Part shown: piece by piece, positions 10,176 through 20,119 of the stretch | Layout of the letters: each line of letters starts with the position of its first letter | Numbering within the stretch: the stretch's first letter is position 1 | Assembly (NCBI GenBank): GCA_003313425.1 | Contig: NHZP01000033.1 | Location: 248,001-312,000, forward strand | DNA from: Pseudopyrenochaeta lycopersici | Taxonomy: Eukaryota > Ascomycota > Dothideomycetes > Pleosporales > Pseudopyrenochaetaceae | Length of the DNA stretch: 64,000 bases | Direction of reading: 5' to 3' | Made by a program: the position numbers and the translations under genes | Notes under the pieces: generated by a model | Seen by the model: the letters and a program-made list of their open reading frames with translations, nothing else | Database searches by the model: none | What the model was told of the DNA's origin: nothing

Positions 10176-13100
10176 ATGCGTCTTTTACAACTTAATAACA
10201 CTGGCGAATTTAGCCTCACGAAGGACTTAGTGGGTGACGATACAATCCCCCCCTATGCGATCCTTTCGCATACTTGGCAAGAGGGACAAGAGGTTACCTT
10301 TTCAGATCTAATAGATGGCACTGGACAGGACAAGACTGGCTATAACAAGATCCGGTTCTGCAGACAACAGGCCGAGCGTGATGGCCTGCGATACTTTTGG
10401 GTGGATACTTGTTGCATCGATAAGTCTAATCAGGTTGTACTTCAAGATGCCATCAACTCTATGTTTCGCTGGTATCAGAATGCAAGGGAATGCTACGTCC
10501 ATCTATCGGATGTTTCAATAAATACGCGAAGAAAAAGTAATAAATCCGCAAAGTTTATTTGGGAACTAGATTTTCAGGAGAGCAGATGGTTTACCCGGGG
10601 ATGGACCCTTCAAGAGCTTCTCGCCCCACGTTCAGTCAAATTCTTCTCCTCAGAAGGTAAATTCCTAGGTAACAGGACAACGCTACAGCAAAAAATTCAC
10701 GAGATAACGGGTATTACAATGCGAGCCCTTCAAGGGACACCTCTATGCGAATTTAGCGTCGAGGAACGATTTTCATGGATAGAAAGCCGTCAGACTACGC
10801 GCAAAGAGGACAAAGCATACTCACTATTAGGTATGTTTAACATCTGCATGTCGCTTCTCTATGGCGAAGGGGAAGAACACGCGTTCGGACGGCTCCGGAA
10901 GAAGATCACTAAGCTTTCAAACGGTGTCCAGCAGCAGCAAGCCTTGATTTTGCCTCCTCACAACGAACACAGCCCCCCAACTTACGGATATGGTGACTTC
11001 ACCGTTCCTATGTACCTGAAGTCTTTCAAACATTTCGATCACAATAACTACTTTTACAAAATCAAGCAGCAGAGATACGATCAGACATGCGATTGGTTTA
11101 TTACTGCTGAAGAGATTCAACAGTGGCGCTCAAGACAACAATCATGTGTACTATGGCTCTCTGGATCTCCCGGTGTTGGGAAGTCAACTCTTCTAAGCTA
11201 CCTGGTTGCTTATCTCGTGCAAAATATGAAGCATCTTGAATATCGTTCCAAGAGCGCGGTAGCTTACAGCTTTGTGCACGAGAAACATAACAACTCCGCA
11301 AGCAGAATCCTTTCGATTGCAATATATCAACTTTTAGATCAGTTCCCCCAAATTCAGGAGAGAATCCTCCAGTACGATCGGCCATACCTTGGTGGAAGAG
11401 GGATCCAAAACGTGCCAAGTGGCGGAAGCCGGCCCCCATTTCGGCTCTGGACGCTTCTGTGCAAAATAGTGAAAGAGACTGGTCTCGACCAAGTGTATTT
11501 GATTGTAGATGGTATTGATGAATGTGAACATCAAGCACAAGAAAGCCTTATCGAAATGTTTCACTCTGCCATTGGAGAGCGACCATGCCTGAAGATTCTT
11601 TTCTCAAGTCGACCGGACAATACTTTACGGAAGTGTTTCTCCCAATGGGCGGCGCGCTCCGAAGGATCGTTTTGCCACATGAGCATGGACGATAAGGACG
11701 ATTATATCATTGAAGATATCAACACTTTCGTTTACAAGGAAGTGTCCAGGATTGGAGACTTTAAGCATTTCTCGCCGACTGAGAGACAGCTGATTGTTGA
11801 TAAAATGAAAGTAGAAAATTCTGGCGTCTTTCTTCCTGTGGTGTTACTCTTTAGAGCCATTGCAGACGATCAGCGCAGTGTTGCGGAAATTCTCCAAGGA
11901 GCACCAAAGGAACTGCCCGCTCTCTACGAGAAACTCCTCTCAGATATACCAATATCTACCCAGCAAGAGGCGGGGCATATTCTTACTCTTGTCACGCATT
12001 GCAGGTCCCTGCTTTCGATCGCCGAGATTGCATATTTGTCGGTAACACCAACTCCTGAGAGGCTGAAATGCAGCACAGTAGAATCCCCACACGAGTCTGT
12101 AATAAACCACGTCCGGCTCAACATCTCTAGATTGAGCACATTGCTGAGAGTTACAAAGGTCGGCCAGAGTGTGTGCTTCCATCATATCTCTGAGAAGGAT
12201 TATCTCATCTCAAGAGCAATGACGGATCAAACCGGTGTTCAACTGGCGACGCCTCGTTTCGCCCATAAGACCATCGCCATTCGATGCTTAGAACGTGTCA
12301 CTGCCAAATCAAGTCTTCCTTTCCCAGACCCCTATGCTAGCGCAGCTACAAGTTATGAGACGGCTCAAGAAATTCAGAAACACACATTCCTCCCGTATGC
12401 ATTGCGACATTGGTCCTATCACCTGAGGAAGGCTACCGAAGGAGTGGAAACATGTGACCAGGACTTGATCAGCGCTTTCGACAATTTTCTCGCAATCTGG
12501 CCCAAATCAACTTTCGAATTCCGTCGGTATATACTTGCACGCTACAATTTGGACGGCCTCAGTCCGCAAATGAATTATGCTATTACTGGAGTCGAGCTCC
12601 TCAGCATTTGCGGACTTACCTTTTTCCTTAGACTTCTGCTAGTGGGAACCGGGGAACATTCGAGAAAACGCGACCAATCTCCCCTGCTGAAATCTGCCCT
12701 GCGCTATGCAATTCACCAAGGGCATGAGTCAACTGTGGACTTTCTTCTCGAACATTTCAATATAACCTCACTTGACGATGATACTTACGGACAAATCGTA
12801 TCAAAATCTGCCTGGAGCCGCCATTCGGGCTTGCTAAGAAAAGTCCTAAAATTAAGGAAGCCCCGAATCCCAGAATTGGTGGAGGCGGCTCTGATAGCAT
12901 TCAGGACTGGAGAGAGGAGAACACTAGATGCGGTCGTTCAGGATCGAATTATCTTCAAAGAGTGCACTCCATCGGGTAGAACGGCACTTCACGAATTCAT
13001 CTGCCGTCATAGTGCGGATTTCTCGATAGCCCCTAAAGTGGCTAGTGCGGTGTCAGCATATTTCGTAGACCAAGGGGTTGATCCAAATGCAAAAGACGAC

Positions 13101-13637
13101 TTCGGGTTTACCGCCTTGCACTATGTTTGCTGGAGTAGTGAACTTTGCACAGAGGATCTTGTCCGCACCCTTATTGCCCACGGAGCTGACCCATTCTGCT
13201 CCACCAAAGGGGGCCAAACTCCACTTCATTTTGCCGCACAGTTTGCAAGAGATATACCAACGATTGAACTCCTACTCAAGACGACTAATTATGAGCTCAT
13301 TTGGGCGAAAACAAGTGGTGGAAATACACCTCTTCATTGGGCAGTCCACCGGACCGACCGGATCGGAAGGGGAGTGATTGGTAGTTCTAGCAAGGAAGTA
13401 TTCAAACTTTTGCTGGCATCCGGAGCTGATTCATTGGCGCGAAACAAGCGAGGACTTACCCCGGCAGAATACGGCCGAGAAACTGGTAGCAACAATTATC
13501 ACATTCTGGATAGTTTGGGCCGACTCGAAGGGCGGAAGCAAACTGAATTGCTATATTCCATCCCCTCAAACACTCGAACTATTAGTAGTGCTACTTCAGG
13601 CAATGAAGATGGTGGAGGTTCTGGTCAGTGGTCCTGA
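10176..13637 (+). CDS. HET-NACHT-ankyrin protein (HET-E/HET-D-like N-terminus)
   Basis: Intact 1153-aa single-exon NLR. I chose ATG 10176 because MRLLQLNNTGEF is the standard start of HET-E/HET-D-type incompatibility proteins; 40 extra upstream codons are not family-like. Order: HET domain (about 1-230; YAILSHTW, YFWVDTCCIDK, TRGWTLQELLAP, EDKAYSLLGMF), the linker, NACHT with Walker A GSPGVGKST (about residue 330), Walker B LIVDGIDEC (Asp about 445) and LFSSRPDN, winged-helix-like region, then C-terminal ankyrin repeats (GRTALHEF, FGFTALHYVCW, GQTPLHFAAQFA, GNTPLHWAVHR, ASGADSLARNKRGLTPAEY). In this family ligand sensing by the repeats triggers HET-mediated cell death in heterokaryons; that role is inferred. 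It is flanked by inverted copies of a RIP-mutated repeat yet shows no RIP-type stops. A WD40 relic of another NLR lies 440 bp downstream. Confidence 0.92.
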   Translation: MRLLQLNNTGEFSLTKDLVGDDTIPPYAILSHTWQEGQEVTFSDLIDGTGQDKTGYNKIRFCRQQAERDGLRYFWVDTCCIDKSNQVVLQDAINSMFRWYQNARECYVHLSDVSINTRRKSNKSAKFIWELDFQESRWFTRGWTLQELLAPRSVKFFSSEGKFLGNRTTLQQKIHEITGITMRALQGTPLCEFSVEERFSWIESRQTTRKEDKAYSLLGMFNICMSLLYGEGEEHAFGRLRKKITKLSNGVQQQQALILPPHNEHSPPTYGYGDFTVPMYLKSFKHFDHNNYFYKIKQQRYDQTCDWFITAEEIQQWRSRQQSCVLWLSGSPGVGKSTLLSYLVAYLVQNMKHLEYRSKSAVAYSFVHEKHNNSASRILSIAIYQLLDQFPQIQERILQYDRPYLGGRGIQNVPSGGSRPPFRLWTLLCKIVKETGLDQVYLIVDGIDECEHQAQESLIEMFHSAIGERPCLKILFSSRPDNTLRKCFSQWAARSEGSFCHMSMDDKDDYIIEDINTFVYKEVSRIGDFKHFSPTERQLIVDKMKVENSGVFLPVVLLFRAIADDQRSVAEILQGAPKELPALYEKLLSDIPISTQQEAGHILTLVTHCRSLLSIAEIAYLSVTPTPERLKCSTVESPHESVINHVRLNISRLSTLLRVTKVGQSVCFHHISEKDYLISRAMTDQTGVQLATPRFAHKTIAIRCLERVTAKSSLPFPDPYASAATSYETAQEIQKHTFLPYALRHWSYHLRKATEGVETCDQDLISAFDNFLAIWPKSTFEFRRYILARYNLDGLSPQMNYAITGVELLSICGLTFFLRLLLVGTGEHSRKRDQSPLLKSALRYAIHQGHESTVDFLLEHFNITSLDDDTYGQIVSKSAWSRHSGLLRKVLKLRKPRIPELVEAALIAFRTGERRTLDAVVQDRIIFKECTPSGRTALHEFICRHSADFSIAPKVASAVSAYFVDQGVDPNAKDDFGFTALHYVCWSSELCTEDLVRTLIAHGADPFCSTKGGQTPLHFAAQFARDIPTIELLLKTTNYELIWAKTSGGNTPLHWAVHRTDRIGRGVIGSSSKEVFKLLLASGADSLARNKRGLTPAEYGRETGSNNYHILDSLGRLEGRKQTELLYSIPSNTRTISSATSGNEDGGGSGQWS

Positions 13638-14077
13638 TTTGAGTCTTTGATTGCATCGTTCTCTCTGTCTTTAATTGACTTTTCCTATCGAATTAAATCA
13701 TGCACTTAACACATAAATCACTTGTGAAGATGAGGTTACAATTCCTGAAGATGTCGCAGAGATACTGTAAAAGACTAGTTACAGATGTAGACACCCGTCA
13801 ATAATCAAGCCTACTATTCTCCATCATGCAGTCGCTAACCATTCTAGAAAAGATAGATGTTGCTTCGAAATTCTTGTGCAATAAGTGAGCCCAGAATATC
13901 AAGCAATATAACCTCTAGTTAGATCTGTCGAATGATTTGTAAACAAATATGGCTTCGACCCTAGCATCTATAAGAGTTCTGTTTAGCTTAGGACTACATT
14001 ACATGACTGATCATCAGCCGGACTATTTAAGGTCCACTTACTACCGAGCTTAGATCAAGACAGAACACATACACAAC
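13638..14077. other. Intergenic, no gene seen
   Basis: AT-leaning 3' flank of the NLR gene up to the first readable WD40 motif. No coding frame with recognisable content. Confidence 0.4.
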
Positions 14078-14528
14078 ACAATCACAGTCAAAGTCTGGGA
14101 TATAGGCGATGGCGAATGTCTTCAGATCCTTGAGTGCTATAGCGATTCGGTCAGTGGCTTTCCTCGCGTCGGCGTTGGACGATGAGACAGTCAAGATCTG
14201 GGACCCGGGCAGCGGCGAGTGCCTCCGAATGCTCATTATTGGCAAGGGACTTAACCGCATCTCGTTTGACATTACTAACTCACATCTTCATACTGAAATT
14301 GGCACTATCGACATTAGTACTCTATCGGGTTCAACTATACTTCTGCCATTTCGGAGCAAAATCTAAAGTATCGAAGGATAGCTTTAAGCCTAGATGGTGT
14401 ATGGATAATATGTTTCAGAGAATCTAGTGTGGCTACCCTCGGAGTATCGGCTATTATGCTTAGTAGTGTTAGGGAGGACGATGGGCATCTGTATTAGAAC
14501 TGAAAGATCATGGATATGCAATGTTTAG
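14078..14528 (+). pseudogene. WD40-repeat relic of a NACHT-WD40 NLR
   Basis: Consecutive WD40 pieces are readable in shifting frames: TITVKVWDIGDGECLQILE (from 14078), then after a frameshift ALDDETVKIWDPGSGECLRM (14160-14226) and GLNRISFDITNSHLHTEIGT, and after several stops LVWLPSEYR (about 14424) and RSWICNV ending at a TAG (14526-14528). These match the order of the last blades and C-terminus of fungal NACHT-WD40 proteins. No promoter or N-terminal part is present. It is therefore the 3' remnant of a second NLR whose repeat type (WD40) differs from that of the intact ankyrin gene just upstream. Lesions: at least one frameshift (about 14140-14160) and several nonsense codons after 14363. 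Confidence 0.85.
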
Positions 14529-14921
14529 CTAGATACATCCTGAGGCCTTAGAGCGTTTATGCAGTGATAACTTACCATCCTATATTTTTTATTATCTCTA
14601 TTTCATAGAGAGGGTCGGGCATCAACATGAATGTATAGCTTGCTAATTTATGTGACCGACCATTTAGCCAGGGCAAGGGCCTTGGGTTGACGTCCTGGCT
14701 TCAGCTAGTTGATCTGTATCGGCCCGATTGTCTTGTACATAGACCTCCCAGTCCAGGTCAAGATAGACAATTCAGCGCAGTTCCTGAGTCTCTATTTGAC
14801 CCGGTCCTACTCGGTTACAATTTACTACAGCAAAACTTCAAGCATCCTCTAGATCAAGTGAGGAGATGGCTACTTTAAAACCACGTGTTGAAGTTTGCCA
14901 CTTGAGCCTCGTTAGAGACAG
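14529..14921. other. Intergenic, no gene seen
   Basis: Flank between the WD40 relic and the inverted 686-bp repeat; composition becomes normal then AT-rich. Nothing recognisable. Confidence 0.4.
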
Positions 14922-15418
14922 ACGAACGCCTTAATCACGCTAGCAGGGAGGATAGCTAACCTGTTATAACTATAACCTTATTAAGATATACTAAATTCAT
15001 TAAGAACGTAGGAAGAAAATTATTAACTAGGAAAAACTAAGCTATAAGTAGTAAAAACTAGGCTTAGGAGTATATAAGCTGCTAGTACTATCTAGTATAT
15101 ACTATTACTTAGGGCTAAACTATTAAAAGTAAAAGCTCTATTTAGCGCTATAAAAGTATATACTATATATTACTAAAATATAGCTATCTTACTTTTAGAT
15201 TTACTATATAGTTAAAAAGTAAAGCTCTTATTTATTAACTCTTACTTAATAAAGTATTAGGTTACTCTTAACGTATAATAAGCTTAAATATTTAAGTACT
15301 ATACTTAGTATAAGATCTTTTTATATTTATTTATAGCTTAATAAAGCTTTAGATAAGATATATAAACTTTTTAGTAAATCTAAGACTATTTAAAGTAATA
15401 CTAGTAAATATACTTATA

Positions 15419-15461
15419 ACGTAAGCAGTAAGCGAAACGCCTAGGTAAGCGAAACGCCCAC
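15419..15461 (+). repeat. Left terminal inverted repeat of the Fot1-like element
   Basis: 43 bp starting acgtaagcagtaagcg. The TIR itself contains a tandem-like direct repeat, taagcgaaacgcc, twice, separated by tagg. Pairs with 17222-17264. Confidence 0.93.
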
Positions 15462-16268
15462 CCCACTAAGCTTTACAACTTTACACGTTAATAACTTAAT
15501 ACTATAAAAAGCTACTACAGCTTATAGTAGCTTAAATTAATCTTCTACTTCTACTATATCTTTCTTACACGTGCGCTTATTATATCCTACCTCTCTATAA
15601 GTTTTACAGTATTAGATACCTCTTATACTAGTACCTGTTTAAGCTCTCTCTACACGCCTCTCTACTTTAAGTTAAGTATTAACGTCCCTCTAAGTAATTA
15701 AGTCCTCTCCCTCCTCCTTTAATAGGGTCCCTCCCTACTAGATCTACTTTTTCTTACGCTTTTTCTGCTTAGAAGTAGCTCTATTTACCTACTTACGACT
15801 AGCTACTCTAGCTTCTAGTAATATATATAAGTATACTTTTAATATTAATCCCTTTTTAACTTATAATACTATCTTAATAATAGAATTAGGAGAGGAACTC
15901 TTATAGTTATAAATCCTCTTTATAATTAGTATTATTTAAGCCTTTATCTCTTAGGTGTTACTAAGTGTTTTAGAGTGCTAGAGGGTAGGCCCTAGTAGAG
16001 GTAGTATTAGCGTGTAAGGCTTTACCTTAAGCTTTAATAGTACTACCTCTAGGCTATGTAGGACTAGGCTAGTTACTTAGAAGCTAGATAGAATATTCTA
16101 CTATAAGAATAAGGTCTTAAATACCTCCTTAAAGGAAGCTAGAAATGCTTTTTTATTAATATAAGTAATATAACTATCTGCTAAGACCCTAATCTCTTAC
16201 TAGTATGCCTGCTTTAATAGCGTAAAGCAGCCTATATTAAGCAGCTGTAGGATATAAGATAAATAGGA

Positions 16269-16994
16269 AGGTATATAGAGGGTAATTATCTTATTCTCCT
16301 TATATAGATCCTAGAAGGTAAGTAAATTATAGCTCTTATAGCTATTAATTACTAGTAGCTAGTAACTACCTACTATCTAGGCTACTATATACTAGACAAA
16401 GTACTGTAGCTAGGCTAGACTAAGTTTATTATTAGTCTAGCTGTTCTTACTAAGGCTTATACGCTAGCCTTTAGATAGATTAGGTAACTAGGACTTATTA
16501 TAGTTCTTAGCTTTAAAGATAATAAAGGGTAGAATTATCTAGCCTATAGCGTTAATACTAGTAATTAACGTTACCTACTCGCGGTTACTAGGTTATATCC
16601 TTAGTAGTTAAGTACGTCTCTTAGACGCAGTTACTACCTTAACAGACCCTCCTACGCCTATAGTAAAGCTAGTCTTATTAAAGTTATAGGTATCTTTATC
16701 TAGGACGCTGTACTTAGCTTTAATATTACGTATAAGGTTAAACTAGGGGCTAATAATAGCTAGATCGCTGCATAGGACTCTCTAGTAGTCGCGTAGCCTA
16801 CTTAGTTAGGATTTAATCTTAGGCTTATAAGAGATAAAGTTTCTAGCCTATTTTTCTCCTACCTAGCTACTACTACAAGTAGCTAGTAACTAATTTACTA
16901 TCTTACAGAGATAAGATAGTGTAGGGGTAAATCCTCGCGCGTCTAGCTTCCTTATATATTAGATAATCGCGTCTTCCTTATACCTGTTAAGCTT
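16269..16994 (-). pseudogene. Fot1/pogo transposase relic (CENPB-HTH and DDE parts)
   Basis: One minus-strand frame can be read through many stops. From 16994: KLNRYKEDAII*YIRKLDAR then GFTPTLSYL, the CENP-B/Tc5-type helix-turn-helix region. From 16589: SNRE*VTLITSINAIG*I, PFIIFKAKNYNKS*, SKG*RISLSKNS*TNNKLS, and LLVINSYKSYNLLTF*DL near the second catalytic motif. The stops fall where Gln or Trp is expected (CAA/CAG or TGG to TAA/TAG), and the catalytic Asp of the DGHxSH-type motif is Asn. This is the expected outcome of RIP. Nonfunctional. Transposase sequence continues outside these limits but is less readable. Confidence 0.88.
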
Positions 16995-17221
16995 TAATAA
17001 GTTAGGTTAGCTATTGCGTTGTAAAAGCTTTCTAGCGCGTTAGTCGTAGAGAGTCCTTCTAGGAACGTTATAGACTGCTACAGCTTATTAATTACTTAAT
17101 ATTACGTCTTTTTTTATTACTTAGATAGCTAAGATAATTCTATCCTTATAAGGGAGTAATTTAATATTAAGTTGTTAAGACATTGCAGTTAAAGGTAGAA
17201 GGAGGTGTAGTCTTAGTAAGA

Positions 17222-17264
17222 GTGGGCGTTTCGCTTACCTAGGCGTTTCGCTTGCCGCTCACGT
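17222..17264 (-). repeat. Right terminal inverted repeat of the Fot1-like element
   Basis: Reverse complement starts acgtgagcggcaagcg. It differs from the left TIR only by three transitions (A/G, A/G, T/C), as RIP would produce. Confidence 0.93.
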
Positions 17265-17455
17265 TAGTAAATTATAGTATTATAAGCTAAAAAAAAATTT
17301 TTTATAAAAGATATATAGTTTATATAAAGCTTAGAATCTAATATCTCTATTCTAAGATTATCTGCACCTCTTAATTATTATTAGCTTTATTATAATAAAA
17401 AGTACTAGTAGGTTTATAGCACGCAGGGTTTTGCGGCACGTAGGGAGGAACGTTA

Positions 17456-18714
17456 ATCTAATTAGCTGATTCTCCTTACTAAGGACGTAGATAGACTACG
17501 CTAGGCTAGGTAATTTCTGCAGCAGCTATTATTATATATTTAAAAGGTAAGTAGGTAGGTAGTTATAATAAAGATAGTAAGTTAATACGTTCTTACCTTT
17601 ATATATAAACCGTATACTTAAACTTTAATACTTTTCTAAATACTAAAGAAGAGCTTTAAAAGAATATTATAAGTTTTTTTACTTATATAAAGTAGAATTT
17701 CAACTTGTACTATAAGAATTTTATTTTAATAATAATAAAGTTATCTAGGCTATATAGTACTTAAGAAGAGACTTCAGAGACCTTTAGTATATACTGTTTA
17801 AGTATACACTTTATATATAAAGGTAGGAATATATTAAGTGCGCTCTTTTTACGCGCCTTTATAACTTAAACTTTAGAAGTCTCTTTTACTAATAATACTA
17901 AAGTAAAGTTATATTTAATATATTTTAACTATATAATTTCTTCTTTAATTACGCGTAGGCATAAAAGCGCTTAAAGCTTATTATACCTCTTTTTAGTAGC
18001 TAAGATATACTTATTAAGTATTAAAAGTATACTTATAGTAAAAGTTAGTAGTTCTTTATCTTATTATAGTTTAACTTTAATAAAAGAGTTAGGCGTTTTA
18101 CTAGTAGAGGTAGCCTATTTACTAGATTATATAAGAAGAACTATATAAACTATTATATAGAGAAGTATTATTATATAATATATAGTTTTAAGTAATAGTA
18201 CTTACTTTATACTATAAATAATAGTAAAAGGATAGTTCTATATTACTATAACTTAGCTATAAGAGAGAATAATACTTATTATCTCTACTCTATATAGTTA
18301 GCGCAGGTTTTAAGTAAGTTCTTTGCGTTATGCGCTAGGCCTTTTTAAGGCCTAGCGCAATAATACTATAATACTAAGATTTAGATTTATAATACTTTAT
18401 TATATAACTACTATAAAGACTATAGCGTTTTAATAATAGCTTTAATTTTATACAATTTAAATATCTTAATATAAGAAGTACTCTTACTATTATAGTTACT
18501 CTTATAGTTATTTATATCTTCTATAAGTTTATCTTTATCTAACTTAGTATTATAGTATTAGTATTATAAAGTTAAGTAAAATCTAAAAGTTCTGCGCTTA
18601 CGCTATAACTATAGTAACTATAGTAGCTAACTTTACTTAAGTTATTTAATTCTATAGAGGTTATATATTAAGAATATATTATCTGCTGCTTATTATAATT
18701 TATAGTAATCTTTA
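17456..18714. repeat. AT-rich RIP-like DNA, family unresolved
   Basis: TpA-rich, multiply stopped DNA between copy B of the 686-bp repeat and the solo LTR. No readable protein. Contains a perfect 13-bp inverted repeat at 18331-18359. The solo LTR inserted at its right side shares none of the composition bias. Confidence 0.55.
18331..18359. repeat. Perfect 13-bp inverted repeat with 3-nt loop
   Basis: tgcgctaggcctt, then ttt, then the exact reverse complement aaggcctagcgca. A GC-rich palindrome in an otherwise very AT-rich block. It could be fused transposon ends, a hairpin-forming element, or chance. Confidence 0.7.
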
Positions 18715-18964
18715 TGTAATGGGCTGCGCCCTTTAAGCAGGAGAGGCTTCGCTACTATCGCACGGGGAAAGAACTCCTTAATCTCCTCTGCCCCCTTTTC
18801 TTATTAGCTCGTACAAGTTAGCAGCCAGAGGAGCACGTTCCTCTTCGCTCGTACGAACATATATATATATCCTCTAAGGATACCTGTAACCTCTTCTCTA
18901 TCTTTCTCCTTCTGTAGTATAGGACAAATGCACACTCGTTAGTCAGGCCTCTTCGCCCATAACA
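18715..18964. mobile_element. Solo LTR of an LTR retrotransposon
   Basis: A 250-bp GC-balanced unit beginning TGTAATGGGC and ending GCCCATAACA (TG..CA ends with a short near-perfect terminal inversion). It is flanked by an exact 5-bp direct repeat CTTTA (18710-18714 and 18965-18969), the usual target-site duplication length of integrase insertions. No internal retroelement sequence, so it is a solo LTR formed by LTR-LTR recombination. It lacks the RIP skew of the DNA around it, either because it is younger or because it is below the size that RIP recognises. Orientation not determined. Confidence 0.88.
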
Positions 18965-18969
18965 CTTTA

Positions 18970-19460
18970 TTAATACGCGTACCCTAATATTTATAAATAC
19001 TAGTACCTACACTTTATCTATATTCAATTTACGTAATCTATCTTAATTTATTATATAAAGTTAATATATAATTTAGACGTACTTACTATACCTATATCAG
19101 ATAAGTAATAAGCTAAAGCTTTTAGTATTACTAGAACTTAGTAATATAAGTATAGAAGGGGGTTTAGATAGTAGGCTAGAGAGAGTAGATAGTAATAATA
19201 GTAGTAGGGCGCTGTAGGGGTATAATAGTAGTATATATTAATAAGTAAGTTAATTCTAATATATTTAATTTTATACTATTAATTACGCGTTAAAGAAGTA
19301 TTAAAGGTTATAGTAGTTATAAAGTACTAAGTAGAATATAAGCGTATATAGCCTTATATAATAGAGTTAAGCTTACTTATAAGCTTATCCTATTTTTCTT
19401 TAGACGCTCTAGTAAGCTTTACCTTACTAGTAGTAACTTACCCTCTAATTAGCCTAGAAG
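18970..19460. repeat. AT-rich RIP-like DNA
   Basis: Continuation of the AT-rich block to the right of the solo LTR; no readable coding sequence. Confidence 0.45.
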
Positions 19461-19558
19461 TTCCTAGGAGTTCTTAGGAGTTCTTAGGAGTTCTTAGGAG
19501 TTCTTAGGAGTTCTTAGGAGTTCTTAGGAGTTCTTAGGAGTTCTTAGGAGTTCCTTAG
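19461..19558. repeat. 10-bp minisatellite, about 9.8 units
   Basis: Unit ttcttaggag: eight perfect consecutive copies (19471-19550), preceded by one copy with a single change (ttcctaggag) and followed by a partial unit. It marks the junction between the AT-rich block and normal-composition DNA. Confidence 0.97.
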
Positions 19559-20119
19559 CGTGCTTAGATTAGGTATAGGCAGTAATTAAAGCTTGCTAAA
19601 GTGTCTGATTTATGAGATAATTAAGCTACTGCCCCCAAACTTTGCTGCTTACTAAGGCACTTGGCACGCTAGTTGTCAAACGCAGGAACATCGTTCAAAA
19701 GCATCAAGGCAGAACTTGCAGAGATCATATCAAAAGATAGCTTCAAGGCTCAAAACCCTAAACATAGAGATGAGATTCGGTCACACGGAATGAAATCCAA
19801 CTCACATCTTGCATCGCTTCTTCATACGCATTTGTATTGATAGTAGCGGGCAGAAACGTGGACGCGTCGAACACCAGTATTTCACGAACGGTATCTGCCA
19901 GGCTTCGACAACATACACTTTCGAAACATCCTTCAAACCGAGCGCAACAGAAGACGCATGAGCAGCTGGAGTTAGAACAACTAAGGCAATACCGAAGCTA
20001 TCACAAACAGCCAAAGGAGCTGGACCGTAGCACAAAGCCAGGCAAACAACGCTTCGAGTTCATAGCCCACCACACGCCAGGAGAAGGTGTTGTCACCACA
20101 ATACCAGCCGGCAGACAGA
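19559..20119. other. 5' flank of the HET-domain gene
   Basis: Normal composition. Overlapping short open frames (19837-20259 +, 19802-20035 -) show no recognisable domain; an upstream untranslated exon or intron of the HET gene is possible. Confidence 0.4.

Larger units (their letters stand above)
15419..17264 (-). mobile_element. Fot1/pogo-type Tc1-mariner transposon, RIP-mutated, nested
   Basis: A 1846-bp element with 43-bp terminal inverted repeats (15419-15461 and 17222-17264, three transition mismatches), flanked by a TA duplication (15417-15418 and 17265-17266). Size, TIR length and TA target fit Fot1-like elements. It carries a decayed transposase on the minus strand and sits inside copy B of the 686-bp repeat, so it is younger than that repeat. 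Non-autonomous now. Confidence 0.93.
14922..17455 (-). repeat. 686-bp repeat, copy B (inverted), split by a Fot1-like element
   Basis: Reverse-complement copy of 9111-9796. The left part is 14922-15418 and the right part 17265-17455. The empty-site sequence in copy A (tactataagtata region near 9297-9309) shows that the inserted block 15419-17264 is flanked by a duplicated TA. Removing 1848 bp leaves exactly 686 bp, equal to copy A. Copy B also shows TpA enrichment. Confidence 0.82.

Noticed and set aside
9111..17455. Inverted 686-bp repeats as terminal repeats of one large 8.3-kb transposon carrying the NLR gene
   Set aside because: No target-site duplication or short terminal motif is visible outside the two copies, and one copy merely contains a later insertion. 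Independent insertions or an inverted duplication are simpler.
19471..19550. 10-bp direct repeats as a CRISPR array
   Set aside because: Units are contiguous without spacers and the genome is eukaryotic.
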